This document shows positions 36,264 through 46,685 of a stretch of 64,000 nucleotides of DNA, one piece after another; position 1 is the first letter of the stretch; the number at the start of each line of letters is the position of its first letter. The stretch lies in contig PLZA01000015.1 of NCBI GenBank assembly GCA_003153505.1, positions 62,001-126,000 of the forward strand. The letters run 5' to 3'. Under the pieces are notes generated by a model that was not told the origin of the DNA, did no database searches, and worked only from the letters and a program-made list of their open reading frames with translations. The position numbers and the translations under genes were made by a program. Source of the stretch: Candidatus Dormiibacterota bacterium. Lineage in GTDB: Bacteria > Chloroflexota > Dormibacteria > Aeolococcales > Aeolococcaceae.

Positions 36264-37478
36264 ATGGGACGTGACCGGCTTCGCCATGTGACTCTCTGGA
36301 TCGCGCTCTTGTCGGTTCTCGCCGTGCTGGGCTCAGGCCTCGTCGCCGAGGCCCATCGTGAAGCCACCGATCCGGGGAACAGCGACGCCATTGCGTTTGC
36401 AGCAGGAGCCCATCTCGTCCTTGCCGACCCGCAGCAGCTCTATGACCCGGCGGCGCAGCAGCGTGTCGAAGCCGAGCTTCTCAAGATCCCCCAGGCGACA
36501 GGGTTCATCGATCCGTTCACGAACCTCGCTGCCGGCGCTGTTCTGCTGAGCCCCCTCGCCCGTGTGAGTCTGAGGACCGGAAGCGAGATCGAAGTGGTCG
36601 CCGCGGTGCTGCTCATGTGCGGAGCCCTCCTCGTGGCGATTCGCCTCTTTTCGCCCGAGACTTCGCCACTGCTGAAGGTCCTGATCGCGGGCTCGGCGGT
36701 CTTTTCGGTCCCCGCAGTTTCCGCACTCATACAGTGGGATGCCCTGATGTTGGTCGCGCTCCTGGGATCCGTGTTGCTTGCAGAGCGCCAGCACTATGGA
36801 TGGGCAGGCGTCCTCCTGGCCACCCTCATCCTCAAGCCACAGGTCGTCTGGCTGGTCTTTCCCGCCTTGGCTGCGGCTCGGTCATGGCGCTACCTCGGAG
36901 GTCTTCTCCTCGGCGCGGCCGGATGGTTCGGTATGAGCGTCATCGTCGCGGGCCCGCAATCGATTGTTGCGTTGGGGCAACTCATCGCCCTGAGCTACCC
37001 GGCACAGGCCGATAACAGCGTCGGGCTCCCATCGCTCGTCTCTGCCCTCACCGGCAGCGGGGTGTCTGGATTCGTCGCCGGAGCCGGGTTCGGCGTGCTT
37101 GCGACCGCGCTGTTGTTCTGGCGTCGAAATGTGCTCCGAGACCGCCCCGTCGTCGCGGTTGCTCTTGGGATCGTTCTGTCGGTGCTGTGCTCGCCGCACG
37201 TCAACGCCGAGGACCTCATGCTGGTGGCTCTGCCCGTCGTGCTGATCGCGCGCCACCGGCCGTTGCTGGCGCTTGGGGAAGCGCTTGCCGTCAGCCTTGC
37301 CGGGCTCGCTCAGCTGCAGCTTCCGATGGTGTACCGCCATCTCGAACTTTTCGTGCTTCTGGCTGTCGCAGTCTCGCTGCTGCTGATTCGCCCAGTCCAG
37401 CGGACTTCCCTGGCTCGCAAACCCTCGCGACCGCCGCGCCTTCGCGTCGCGTCCGACGCCAGCATGCGATTGACCTAA
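36264..37478 (+). CDS. GT87-like (DUF2029) membrane glycosyltransferase, copy 2
   Basis: The 404-residue polytopic protein is a diverged tandem paralogue of the preceding one, with the same QWDALMLVALLGSVLL and LILKPQVVWLVFPAL segments, the SPHVNAEDLMLVALPVV counterpart of the late motif, and the same spacing of helices. It lacks the CVYC pair of copy 1. The same class of lipid-linked sugar transfer is likely. Its 3' end converges on a small Cys-rich protein gene, with 10 bases between the stops. Confidence 0.7.
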   Translation: MGRDRLRHVTLWIALLSVLAVLGSGLVAEAHREATDPGNSDAIAFAAGAHLVLADPQQLYDPAAQQRVEAELLKIPQATGFIDPFTNLAAGAVLLSPLARVSLRTGSEIEVVAAVLLMCGALLVAIRLFSPETSPLLKVLIAGSAVFSVPAVSALIQWDALMLVALLGSVLLAERQHYGWAGVLLATLILKPQVVWLVFPALAAARSWRYLGGLLLGAAGWFGMSVIVAGPQSIVALGQLIALSYPAQADNSVGLPSLVSALTGSGVSGFVAGAGFGVLATALLFWRRNVLRDRPVVAVALGIVLSVLCSPHVNAEDLMLVALPVVLIARHRPLLALGEALAVSLAGLAQLQLPMVYRHLELFVLLAVAVSLLLIRPVQRTSLARKPSRPPRLRVASDASMRLT

Positions 37479-37488
37479 GCCGCCGCCC

Positions 37489-37782
37489 CTACTCCGTGTA
37501 GCGGCGGATCCGGTCGTCCTCGTCGCCGTGCTCGCTCTGATAGAGCGCGCACGACTCGGGCTCGGAGACGCAGGGCGGCACGGGGTGCCGGCCGGTGAAT
37601 TTGTGCGTCTGGCGGTCGACGTGGCAGTCGGCCTTGTAGCGGGTCAGGAGGCCGAACGGACCGGCGCTCTCCTTGATGATCTGCTCGAGGTACGGACAAC
37701 GGCGCCCGCGTGGTCGAGATGGCGCCGACTGGCGCTGCGGCTCGGGCCGGCCGCGAGGTGGCGGCGGTGGTTCTGCTCGCAT
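37489..37782 (-). CDS. Small Cys-containing hypothetical protein
   Basis: The 97-residue protein has a Pro/Arg-rich N-terminal third and a compact C-terminal region with four cysteines and a histidine (RCPYLEQII, ADCHVDRQT, PPCVSEPESCALY), a pattern suggesting a zinc or iron-sulfur site. I do not recognise the family. ATG 37782 is chosen over the longer open frame (to 37914) because the upstream part lies in the response-regulator gene out of frame and a TACACT box ends 9 bases before this ATG. Confidence 0.6.
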   Translation of the reverse strand: MRAEPPPPPRGRPEPQRQSAPSRPRGRRCPYLEQIIKESAGPFGLLTRYKADCHVDRQTHKFTGRHPVPPCVSEPESCALYQSEHGDEDDRIRRYTE

Positions 37783-37791
37783 CGCCCCCCG

Positions 37792-37797
37792 AGTGTA
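37792..37797 (-). promoter_or_regulatory. Possible -10 box (TACACT) of the small Cys protein
   Basis: TACACT on the minus strand ends 9 bases before ATG 37782, within the gap after the response-regulator stop, again a leaderless-type arrangement. Confidence 0.35.
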
Positions 37798-37804
37798 GAA
37801 CTCC

Positions 37805-38194
37805 TTACGGGGCGAGCATCGACTGGATGCGCGACGCGAGTTCCTTGATCTTGAACGGCTTCGCGAGGGTCTGGACGTTGCCGTACGCCTCGAGCTTCGG
37901 TGCGGTCGAGGCATTCACCAGCGCACTCACGACGAGCACCTTGGGATCGCTGCCGTGATCGGAGCGGATCCGTTCGAGGACCTGCGTCCCGGACAGGTCG
38001 CCGGGCAGCATCAGATCGAGGAGCACGAGGTCCGGCTGAAAATCAACGAAGGTCGCAAGGCCCTCGTCGCCGCTCTTCGCCACCTTCACCTCGTAGCCCT
38101 CCATCGTGCAGAGCAGAGATTCGATGTCGGCGAGCGCGTAGTAGTCCTCGATGATCAGGACTTTTTTCATGGCGGTACTCGTCGCTGGGCTCAT
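37805..38194 (-). CDS. Single-domain response regulator (receiver only)
   Basis: The 129-residue protein is a CheY-like receiver: acidic pair Glu16-Asp17 in LIIEDYY, phospho-acceptor Asp60 in LVLLDLMLPG, Ser in VVSAL and Lys in LAKPF. No output domain follows, so it probably acts by protein-protein contact. ATG 38194 is used because a TATATT -10-like box lies 15 bases upstream; ATG 38170 (MKKVLIIED) is the homology-based alternative. No histidine kinase is adjacent. Confidence 0.88.
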   Translation of the reverse strand: MSPATSTAMKKVLIIEDYYALADIESLLCTMEGYEVKVAKSGDEGLATFVDFQPDLVLLDLMLPGDLSGTQVLERIRSDHGSDPKVLVVSALVNASTAPKLEAYGNVQTLAKPFKIKELASRIQSMLAP

Positions 38195-38209
38195 ATCGGG
38201 ATCCGGGCG

Positions 38210-38215
38210 AATATA
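38210..38215 (-). promoter_or_regulatory. Probable -10 box (TATATT) of the response regulator
   Basis: TATATT on the minus strand, five of six matches to the consensus, lies 15 bases before ATG 38194, giving a leader of about 9 bases without a ribosome-binding site. Confidence 0.4.
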
Positions 38216-38308
38216 GCACGGGCATTTCGGCGATCCCGATCGGGTGTGACCAACCCGTCACCGGGTGGCGCATCGCCGCCACACCGTTGCCACGCGGGGC
38301 GGTGTCGA

Positions 38309-39475
<1,167 letters not shown>

Positions 39476-39544
39476 GGCTCCACCTGTGATTTGTTCGGGA
39501 CGCGTGCTTTGGTCGGGCCGCCAACCTTAGCAGCGGGAGGCCCG

Positions 39545-41137
39545 TCAGCCGCCGAAGCGATACACGCTCTCGATGATCGGTCGCGGCGCCGAAGCGTCAA
39601 CGAGATTCGCAGGTCCGCGCTCGACCGCCGCGAGCGTCCAGCCGCTCGGCGGCCCGGGGTCGTACTCGCTCAGAACGAGCACGTCGCCGGCGGCGGGATG
39701 CTCGGAGCCGATGACCGCCACCGAGATCACCTGCATCCCCAGCGCCGCCAGTCCCGGGGTTGCGTCGTCGGTCTGCGGCTCCGGTGGCGGTGGCGGGAGG
39801 GACGCGAAGAACACTTCGATATACGGCTGATCAAGGGTGTCCGACAGGTAGATCCGGTGCGAGCCGGCCAGCTCGCGCGCCGTGGTGATCGCCGCGACCT
39901 CTCCGGTGTCGAAGAACGGTGCCGCACGGTTGGGATAGGCGGCATACAGATCGACGGTATAGAGAACCGCCTGCGCCGCCAGGGCCACGGCGATCCCGCC
40001 GGCGACGGCGCGGCCGGCTCCGGAGCGTCCGGCGAGAGCCCCCCTGATACCGTCCGCGCCGAGCACGGCGAGCACCACGAGGAACGGGAACATCCCCGAC
40101 GAGCGCAGCGCGTGTGGAGTCCCGTTGTTGGTGAGTGCTGCGGCGATCGGCGCCAGCAGGATCGCAGCGACCAGGAATCGCACCAAGGGCTCGTGCCGCC
40201 GCCGCCAGCAGACAAGCACCCCAGCGATCAGCAGCGGCGCCGTCACCCAGAGCAGCATGCCGCCGATCTCGGTGTTCTGACGCGGGTTCGCATCTCCCTG
40301 GATGAAGAGAAAGCTCGGGCTGAAATACGAGAGGTAGTTCGCGAGAAACCGGTCGACCACGACGCTCAGCGGCGCGCCGTCGGCCCAGATGCTGATGGCC
40401 GCGAAGCGCCCGGTGAGGGCGCCGGGGTTGAGCAGCGAGTAGGCGCCGAGGACGGCGTAGCCGGCGGCAACGGGAATGAGCGCACGCCACCAACCGGCGG
40501 CCTTCGCCAGCCCCCACGCGATGGCGATCACGATCGCGATCAGGATGATCTCGAGCCGGGCGGTCGTGTACCCGTAGATGGCAAACGCGAGCAGGACGCC
40601 GGCGATCCCGAACTGGCGAGGCGTCGGGGTTCGGCTGGACAGGCACCAGAGTGCCGCGGAGAGCAGCGCAACCATCGAGATCGTCTCGAAACCCACGCGG
40701 CTCTCGATGACGAGCCATGGTGTGAACCCCACCAGCGCGAGCGTGCCGATGGTGATGACTCGCGAGCCGGTCAATCGCCATGCCGCCGCCGTGAGGAAAC
40801 CGACCACAGCACCACCGAACAGCGCGGCTGGAAACCGCTCCACGGCAACCGTCAAGGGGAGGAACCGGACCAGCGCGGCCACCGCGTAGACGTAGATGGG
40901 ATTCTTGTACTCGCCGAATGCCTGGAAGAAAAGCGGAAAGTGGATGCCGTGCTCGTCCACACCGAAGTGGGCGATGGTCCAGGCGTTGTAGCCGATTGAC
41001 GCTTCGTCGACATACAGTCCGGGTGGCGACCCGGAGAGGTCGACGACATTGCGCACGGCCACCATCGCCGCAAGCAGGGTGATGGCGCCGACCCAGAGCC
41101 GGCGGTGCAACCGGTCTGCTGCCGGCTCAGCCTTCAC
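39545..41137 (-). CDS. PMT/ArnT-type (GT39/GT83-like) membrane glycosyltransferase
   Basis: The 530-residue protein has an N-terminal transmembrane helix, the first-loop acidic motif YVDEASIGYNAW typical of the GT-C fold, about ten further helices, and a C-terminal soluble domain of about 110 residues. It would move a sugar from a polyprenyl phosphate to a protein or glycan outside the membrane. GTG 41137 overlaps the upstream amidotransferase-like gene's stop (GTGA); the longer frame is out-of-frame sequence of that gene. The acceptor is unknown. Confidence 0.8.
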   Translation of the reverse strand: MKAEPAADRLHRRLWVGAITLLAAMVAVRNVVDLSGSPPGLYVDEASIGYNAWTIAHFGVDEHGIHFPLFFQAFGEYKNPIYVYAVAALVRFLPLTVAVERFPAALFGGAVVGFLTAAAWRLTGSRVITIGTLALVGFTPWLVIESRVGFETISMVALLSAALWCLSSRTPTPRQFGIAGVLLAFAIYGYTTARLEIILIAIVIAIAWGLAKAAGWWRALIPVAAGYAVLGAYSLLNPGALTGRFAAISIWADGAPLSVVVDRFLANYLSYFSPSFLFIQGDANPRQNTEIGGMLLWVTAPLLIAGVLVCWRRRHEPLVRFLVAAILLAPIAAALTNNGTPHALRSSGMFPFLVVLAVLGADGIRGALAGRSGAGRAVAGGIAVALAAQAVLYTVDLYAAYPNRAAPFFDTGEVAAITTARELAGSHRIYLSDTLDQPYIEVFFASLPPPPPEPQTDDATPGLAALGMQVISVAVIGSEHPAAGDVLVLSEYDPGPPSGWTLAAVERGPANLVDASAPRPIIESVYRFGG

Positions 41138-41856
41138 GCACGTGCGGCGGCGACGAAGTCGGCGAAGAGACGGCGCGCCCAGTCGCGTTCGAGGTAGAGC
41201 TCCTCCGGATGGCACTGCAGCCCCACGACGAAGCGCCGCCCGGGGTGCTCCACAGCCTCGACGAGCCCGTCGTGCGCCCGTGCCGTGACCACGAGGTCAC
41301 GCCCGATGTCGCGCAGTGCCTGGTGGTGCATGCTGTTGACGTCGACGTGCCGTGAGCCAGCAATGGTGCGCAGGCGTGAGTCGGCGAGGACGTCGATGTT
41401 GTGCGTGAGGTCCTGACGAGAACCGTCCTGCGCATGGTTGTGCTCGGTCGCGCCCTGCGTGCCGACGTCCTGCCACAGGGTGCCGCCGAGCGCGACATTG
41501 AGCACCTGCGCCCCGCGGCAGATGGCCAGCACCGGCTTGTCAACGTCGAGCGCCCATTTCGCGAGCAGCATCTCCGCACGATCGAGATCGCCATCGATCT
41601 CGACCGCGCAATCCGCGCGCGTTTCCTCCCCGTACAGCGTCGGCTCGACGTCCGGCCCGCCCGGCAGGCAGAGACCGTCGCAGAGATCGAAAAGATCGCG
41701 CAACCGGGACTCGGACAGGGAGGAGCTGATCCCCAGGGGAGTCCCGCCGGCACCCTCCAGCGCGTCGAAGTACGCACGGTTGCGGGCGAGATCAGCGGGC
41801 AGTCCTTTCTCGTGCAGCACCCGAAGCGTGATCCCGATCAACGGCGAACGTGTCAT
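41134..41856 (-). CDS. Class I amidotransferase-like gamma-glutamyl hydrolase (PuuD family)
   Basis: The 240-residue protein has the peptidase C26 pattern: PLIGITLR at the start, LCLPGGPDVEP, the nucleophile Cys in AICRGAQVLNVALGG, NSMHHQAL and the catalytic QCHPEE near the end. The family hydrolyses gamma-glutamyl bonds such as gamma-glutamyl-GABA. ATG 41856 is preferred to the in-frame TTG seven codons earlier because a GGGGAAG lies 7 bases upstream. It is translated between tldE and the glycosyltransferase in one minus-strand operon. Confidence 0.88.
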   Translation of the reverse strand: MTRSPLIGITLRVLHEKGLPADLARNRAYFDALEGAGGTPLGISSSLSESRLRDLFDLCDGLCLPGGPDVEPTLYGEETRADCAVEIDGDLDRAEMLLAKWALDVDKPVLAICRGAQVLNVALGGTLWQDVGTQGATEHNHAQDGSRQDLTHNIDVLADSRLRTIAGSRHVDVNSMHHQALRDIGRDLVVTARAHDGLVEAVEHPGRRFVVGLQCHPEELYLERDWARRLFADFVAAARA

Positions 41857-41877
41857 GACAGGGCTTCCCCGATGCAA

Positions 41878-43203
41878 CTAGGACGTGAAGCTGAAACGTC
41901 GAAGGTGCAACCAGGGTGACAGAACCCCCGATTCCCCTTCACCGAGCTCGAGTCGCCGCTCGCGGCTCACCTGCATCACGCCGGCGAGCGCTTCGACGAT
42001 GCTCTGCGTGAAACGCAGGTCCTTGACCGGACGCGTGATGCTCCCGTTCTCGATGAGGAAGGTTCCCTCCCTGGTCATGCCGGTGATCACGGTGCGCAAC
42101 GGGTGTACGTCGCGCACGTACCAGAACCTCGTGATGTACAGGCCTCTCGAAACCGACGCGACCATCTCCTGCCATGGCGTGTCGCCCGCGTCCATGGCGA
42201 TATGGCGCGGGAGCGGTCCCCACGTGTTCGGCTGCGGCAGCGAGTGTCCGGTCGATGCGACACCGTCGAGCCGCGCGGTGGGCGTGTCGTACACCACGGC
42301 AGCGCAGACGCCGCGGTCGATCAGCGTCACCGGCCGCGTCGACACGCCCTCGTCGTCGAATGGAAAGGGAAAGATCTCCGGGGTCTGCGCATCGTCACGG
42401 ATGGTGATCGAGTCGCTCATGAGCTGCTCGCCGATGCGCATGAAACTCCGGTGCTCCTGCACGGCGAGGGCGCTGAATCCGCTCCACGCAAGGTGTTCCA
42501 GGAGGTCGGTCACCGCGTATGGCGAGAGAATCACCTCGTAGTCGTCCGGACCGATCGCTGTCGCACCCTGGTTGCGCACGCAGGTGTCGACGACCTCTGC
42601 AGCGAGGCCGGCGACGTCGAGCGCGGCGATGTCGGCGGAGTGTCGCGACGCATAGCCGCCGCCGTCATCGCCACGAGCCACCGACACCAGGCTCGCCTGG
42701 GTCGATGTCGCCGATTTGCGGACGCCTTCGCTGGTGACGATCGCAGTCGTGGTCGTTGCGGTGCTCAGCGCGCCATAGGCGTTGATACTCTTGGCGCCGG
42801 CGGCGTCGGTGATCATCGAGACGAGTTCCGCGCGCTGTTGCGGTGTCGCGGCGTCGGTCGCCTCGGAGAATGCTACCGGGCGGTCGACGTCCCCATCGGA
42901 AGCGCTCGGGAGGGGTGAAACGTCCGCCTTGGTGGCCACGCGCCTGCTCTCCTCAGCAGCCGCGAACGCGAGTGCGACAGCGGCATCGCCGTGTCCGCGC
43001 ACCTCGCCGACCCCGGTACGCCCGCCGTCGATGAGCCGCACTCTGATGTGCCGGTAGCGCTCGGCGACGCTCTGATGGATCTCATTGCTCGCGAACCGCG
43101 TCAGCTCACTGCGCACATCGGCGATGACAACCTCTGCCTGGCCGTGCGCGAGCGATGCCAGCGCCTGGTCCGCGGCCGAGATCAACTCCTCGTCAGCGCT
43201 CAT
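41878..43203 (-). CDS. pmbA: TldE/PmbA-family metalloprotease partner
   Basis: The 441-residue protein is the TldE (PmbA) half of the TldD/E pair: N-terminal helical domain, then a beta-rich C-terminal domain with PFPFDDEGVSTRPVTLIDRG, GLYITRFWYVRDVHPLRTVITGMTREGTFLIENG. TldE lacks the HExxxH site and supports TldD in degrading unfolded or modified peptides. The ATG overlaps the tldD stop (ATGA), showing coupled expression. The longer in-frame opening to 43593 lies inside tldD. Confidence 0.92.
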   Translation of the reverse strand: MSADEELISAADQALASLAHGQAEVVIADVRSELTRFASNEIHQSVAERYRHIRVRLIDGGRTGVGEVRGHGDAAVALAFAAAEESRRVATKADVSPLPSASDGDVDRPVAFSEATDAATPQQRAELVSMITDAAGAKSINAYGALSTATTTTAIVTSEGVRKSATSTQASLVSVARGDDGGGYASRHSADIAALDVAGLAAEVVDTCVRNQGATAIGPDDYEVILSPYAVTDLLEHLAWSGFSALAVQEHRSFMRIGEQLMSDSITIRDDAQTPEIFPFPFDDEGVSTRPVTLIDRGVCAAVVYDTPTARLDGVASTGHSLPQPNTWGPLPRHIAMDAGDTPWQEMVASVSRGLYITRFWYVRDVHPLRTVITGMTREGTFLIENGSITRPVKDLRFTQSIVEALAGVMQVSRERRLELGEGESGVLSPWLHLRRFSFTS

Positions 43204-44642
43204 CGGGCCGGCTCGACGCGAACATTGCGGAAGCGGCATGGAGCCGCGCCGTGGCCGACATGCATCGATTGCGACGGCTGACCCTTGCCGCAGTTGACCA
43301 CGCCGAACATCTGCCACTCGGCCGGACCCGCCACCGCGTCGCACGACCCCCAGAACACCGGCGTCTGCCCGCTGTAGATCGGGTTGCGCACCAGCCGGGT
43401 GCGCTTGCCGTCCGTGATCTCCCACCCGTTCTGGGTGCCGAACTGAAAATTGAGGCGCCGGTCGTCGATGCTCCACGAGCGGTTGGTCTCGAGGTAGACG
43501 CCGTGCTCGGTGGTGGCGATCATCTCCTCGAGGCTCGAGGTTCCGGGCTCGAGGTTGACGTTGGTCATGCGGATGATCGGCAGCCGCGACCACCCGTCGG
43601 CGCGCATCGCGCCATTGCTGACCTGACCGATCGTGGCGGCGGTCTCGCGCGACGAGAGATACCCGCTGAAGATGCCCTGGTCGACGAGCACGGACTTCTG
43701 CGCCGCCACACCCTCATCGTCCCAGCCGAAGGTGCCGAGCCCGGGCGCCCGCGTTGAGTCGGCCGTCATAGTCACGTGCTCGCTGCCGTAGCGGAAGGAT
43801 CCGAGCAGGTCGGGCGTGAGAAACGACGTTCCGGCGTAGGCCGCCTCATGGCCGAGCACCCGATCGAGCTCGGTGGGATGACCGCACGACTCGTGGACCT
43901 GCATGGCTGCCTGGGTTGCGTCGAGGATCACGGTCATGGTCCCGGCCGGGCACTCGGCTGCGGTCAATAGCGCCACCGCCTCCTCGGCGATCCGGCCGGC
44001 GTTCCCAGGAAGATCGAATGCTTCGATCGCCTCCCAGCCGGCGCAGACCTGGTGCCGCCCGAAGCTGTTCGGGAAGCTCCGCGTCTGCACCTCGTCGTCG
44101 CTGGTCGCTGTCGCGTCGAGGCCACCGCCGGACTCGATGATCGTCTGGTCGAGCACCGCTCCCTCGCTGCTCGCGAAATGGCGCACCTCGCGGACGAACT
44201 CGAGCGAGCACTCCCGGACCCTGACCTGCGCCAGGTGCGCCATGGCTTCGTCGGTCCGCATCAGCAGCCCGACCTTGTCGTCGAGGGAGACCGCGAAAGG
44301 GTCGCGCACCACTGGGGTGCGGTATTCGCCCACGAGCGCCGGGGCGGGTGCCAGCCGGACGGGCGTGCGATTGACACGGGATGACGCCTTGGCGATGCGC
44401 ACCGCATGGCGAGCGGCTTCCTCCACGCTCACGGCTGCGAGATCGTCGATGCCGGCGAATCCCCAGGCACCGCCCGCGATCACGCGGACGCCGATGCCCT
44501 CATCCTCGAACAGCTCGACGGACGCGACCACGCCGTTCTTGACCGTGAGCCGTTGCACGGTTCGATTGATGACTCTGCAATCGGCGTAGGCGGCGCCTGC
44601 AGCGGACGCCGCATCGAGTGCTCGCTCACTGAGATGACGCAC
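43200..44642 (-). CDS. tldD: TldD-family metalloprotease
   Basis: The 480-residue protein is the catalytic half of TldD/E. The zinc motif is VHESCGH (HExxxH form) and the third ligand lies in GVVNCGKGQPSQ near the C-terminus; FGWDDEGV is also conserved. The heterodimer cleaves peptides threaded into its cavity and matures some natural peptides, but no precursor-peptide gene is visible here. The GTG start at 44642 has no ribosome-binding site; a TATACT box ends 8 bases before it, indicating a leaderless operon tldD-tldE-PuuD-like-glycosyltransferase. Confidence 0.94.
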   Translation of the reverse strand: MRHLSERALDAASAAGAAYADCRVINRTVQRLTVKNGVVASVELFEDEGIGVRVIAGGAWGFAGIDDLAAVSVEEAARHAVRIAKASSRVNRTPVRLAPAPALVGEYRTPVVRDPFAVSLDDKVGLLMRTDEAMAHLAQVRVRECSLEFVREVRHFASSEGAVLDQTIIESGGGLDATATSDDEVQTRSFPNSFGRHQVCAGWEAIEAFDLPGNAGRIAEEAVALLTAAECPAGTMTVILDATQAAMQVHESCGHPTELDRVLGHEAAYAGTSFLTPDLLGSFRYGSEHVTMTADSTRAPGLGTFGWDDEGVAAQKSVLVDQGIFSGYLSSRETAATIGQVSNGAMRADGWSRLPIIRMTNVNLEPGTSSLEEMIATTEHGVYLETNRSWSIDDRRLNFQFGTQNGWEITDGKRTRLVRNPIYSGQTPVFWGSCDAVAGPAEWQMFGVVNCGKGQPSQSMHVGHGAAPCRFRNVRVEPAR

Positions 44643-44650
44643 GAGGGCGG

Positions 44651-44656
44651 AGTATA
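44651..44656 (-). promoter_or_regulatory. Probable -10 box (TATACT) of the tldD operon
   Basis: TATACT on the minus strand matches the -10 consensus at five of six bases and ends 8 bases before the tldD GTG. It lies in the 42-base gap after the peptide-binding protein gene. Confidence 0.55.
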
Positions 44657-44684
44657 CGGGCAGCCGTGCTGCCGAACGTTTCGG

Positions 44685-46685
44685 CTAACCGGCGCAGTTT
44701 CCGTCTGCGCAGTACCAGGCGGCGGTGTCGAAATCGGCGATGAGGTCGTTCTGTGCGATGCCGTACAGACTCGATGAGTACGTGTTGACGATCACCTGCT
44801 GGTAGAGCGGGATCGCGGGCAGCAGTGCGGCCAGGCGCTGATCGGCGAGTGTGTAGGCGTGTGCGCGCGCCGAGAGGTCCGCGCTGCTGCGCCCGAGGTC
44901 GAGGTCCTTGTCGAGCTCGGAGTCACTGAGCCCGCTGAAATTCATGCCCACCCCAAGATCGGCGCTGGACGGAACGGCGTCCGCACTCGGGCAGGCCCCG
45001 CCGCAATCGCCGTGCCAGATCGAGGAGTACGTATCGGGTTCGCCGGGAAGACCGATCCCCACCGTGGAGATCGCGGTGTCGAAGCTGTGCGTGGCGAGGG
45101 GCCCGGCGTCGGCGAATGCCGCAAAGAATCGCGACGCCGGAACGTTCGGCTTGAAGGATGCCGGCACGTTGATGCCGATCTTGGCCAGATCACTGCGGAT
45201 CATCGACTCGACGGCGACCCGGACCGCGTCGTCGCTGGTGGTGCCGACGTTGATGACGATGCAGGTCCCATCCTTGGCGGCGCGAAAATCCTGACCATCG
45301 GGGGCCGTCCCGCATTTGGCGTTGCGCACGTCACCGGCGGCGTCGAGCATCGAATTCGCGGTGGTGGGGTCGAAGGTTGTCGTCGCGACGCCCGCTCCGT
45401 TGAGGTAGCTCGCCCCCAGGTTCATCCACGAGTCGGGCGGCACCGACGTGATCCCAGGCGCGACTGCCTTGACGATTGCCTGCCGGTCGACGCCGAGGAG
45501 GATCGCCTTGCGAATGGTGGCGTTCGCCGTGTCCTCGTTCTCCTGAGCCGCCGGGTTGTCGCACAGGCCGCCGTCCGCCGCGCAGAGGTTGAACATGAGC
45601 ACCTCGGACCCCGAGCCAGTGATCGGGTCGACGGTGAACGGCGCGCTGTGAGCACGCACCGCCGCGTTGAGCGCGGGAAGCGCCGCCAGCCCGAGGTTCA
45701 GGCCGACCTGGACGGCGCCGGAGCGCACGTCCTTCTCCTCGGTTGCGAGGTCGGGCTCGATCCGCAACACGATCTTGTCGATATGGGCGAGGCCGGTCTG
45801 GTTCCAGTAATCGGGGTTGCGCACGAGCACGACCTGCGATCCCTTGCTGTCGCTGGCCATCACGAAGGGCCCGGTGCCGTCGAGGACCGTGGACAGCGAT
45901 GCGGTGCCTTTGAATGCTCCGGGGTTGCCGGACCCCTTGGTGAGATCGAAAGTGGTCGCTGCGGTGTCGAGATTCCCGCCAGACGCCAGGAGCGGGTCGA
46001 GCACCGCCGCCGGCAGGATGCCGTCGACGCCGCTGCCGAGAGCGAGATAGGGCCCGTACTGGGTCTTGAAGTCGACGACCGCGGTATACCTGTCGAGCTC
46101 GGTGCATTTGGTGACCTGGTTCCAGCCGGTCGTCGACGCCAGGGGCGTTGGGCTGGGCTTGCCGGCGGCGCCGTACGCGAGCCAGTGGAACTCGAAGGTG
46201 TCGCAGACGTCGTGCGCCGTCAGGTCGCTGCCGTCATCCCACTTCACGCCCTGTCTGAGGTGCCAGGTCACGCACATTGCCGCCCCCGTGGCCGCGCATC
46301 CACTCGTCTGGACGCCGCCGTCCGCCACGGTCGGCACGGCGGTCGCGAGATCGGGGCTCCAGTAGTCCGCCTCGGACGTGGTGGTCGCGGTCGCGGCCGT
46401 GGCGCGGTACCAGAGCAGGCCCTCCTCGACCGGCGCTGCGATAACGTCGGCGAACGGGAGGTTGCCGACGATCCCCGCGTCGAGCAGCGTCGTGGGCGCC
46501 TGCCAGACCCCGACGGTCACCGTCCCTCCCTGGGCCACCGTGCCGTTGGGGGCGCTGGTCGGCGTCTTCGCCGCGGGCGACGGCGTGCACGCCGAGAGCA
46601 GCAGCGCCAGCGCAGCGGCGAGCGGCAACGCCAGACGCCACCCGGTGTGGCTCGAAGGAGTGGGTCGGGAGCCCGCTTCAGACAC
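44685..46685 (-). CDS. ABC-type peptide/oligopeptide-binding lipoprotein (SBP_bac_5)
   Basis: The 666-residue protein has a lipoprotein signal ending in LLLSAC (lipid-bearing Cys33) and a family-5 extracellular solute-binding domain (VTWHLRQGVKWDDGSDLTAHDV, GTGPFVMASDSKGSQVVLVRNPDYWNQ, ATIRKAILLGVDRQAIV). Many extra cysteines in the mature part may form disulfides. It would capture peptides or similar ligands at the cell surface. GTG 46685 is chosen from the signal sequence; the open frame beyond it runs into the kinase gene. No permease or ATPase genes are adjacent. The tldD gene follows after 42 bases. Confidence 0.88.
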   Translation of the reverse strand: MSEAGSRPTPSSHTGWRLALPLAAALALLLSACTPSPAAKTPTSAPNGTVAQGGTVTVGVWQAPTTLLDAGIVGNLPFADVIAAPVEEGLLWYRATAATATTTSEADYWSPDLATAVPTVADGGVQTSGCAATGAAMCVTWHLRQGVKWDDGSDLTAHDVCDTFEFHWLAYGAAGKPSPTPLASTTGWNQVTKCTELDRYTAVVDFKTQYGPYLALGSGVDGILPAAVLDPLLASGGNLDTAATTFDLTKGSGNPGAFKGTASLSTVLDGTGPFVMASDSKGSQVVLVRNPDYWNQTGLAHIDKIVLRIEPDLATEEKDVRSGAVQVGLNLGLAALPALNAAVRAHSAPFTVDPITGSGSEVLMFNLCAADGGLCDNPAAQENEDTANATIRKAILLGVDRQAIVKAVAPGITSVPPDSWMNLGASYLNGAGVATTTFDPTTANSMLDAAGDVRNAKCGTAPDGQDFRAAKDGTCIVINVGTTSDDAVRVAVESMIRSDLAKIGINVPASFKPNVPASRFFAAFADAGPLATHSFDTAISTVGIGLPGEPDTYSSIWHGDCGGACPSADAVPSSADLGVGMNFSGLSDSELDKDLDLGRSSADLSARAHAYTLADQRLAALLPAIPLYQQVIVNTYSSSLYGIAQNDLIADFDTAAWYCADGNCAG

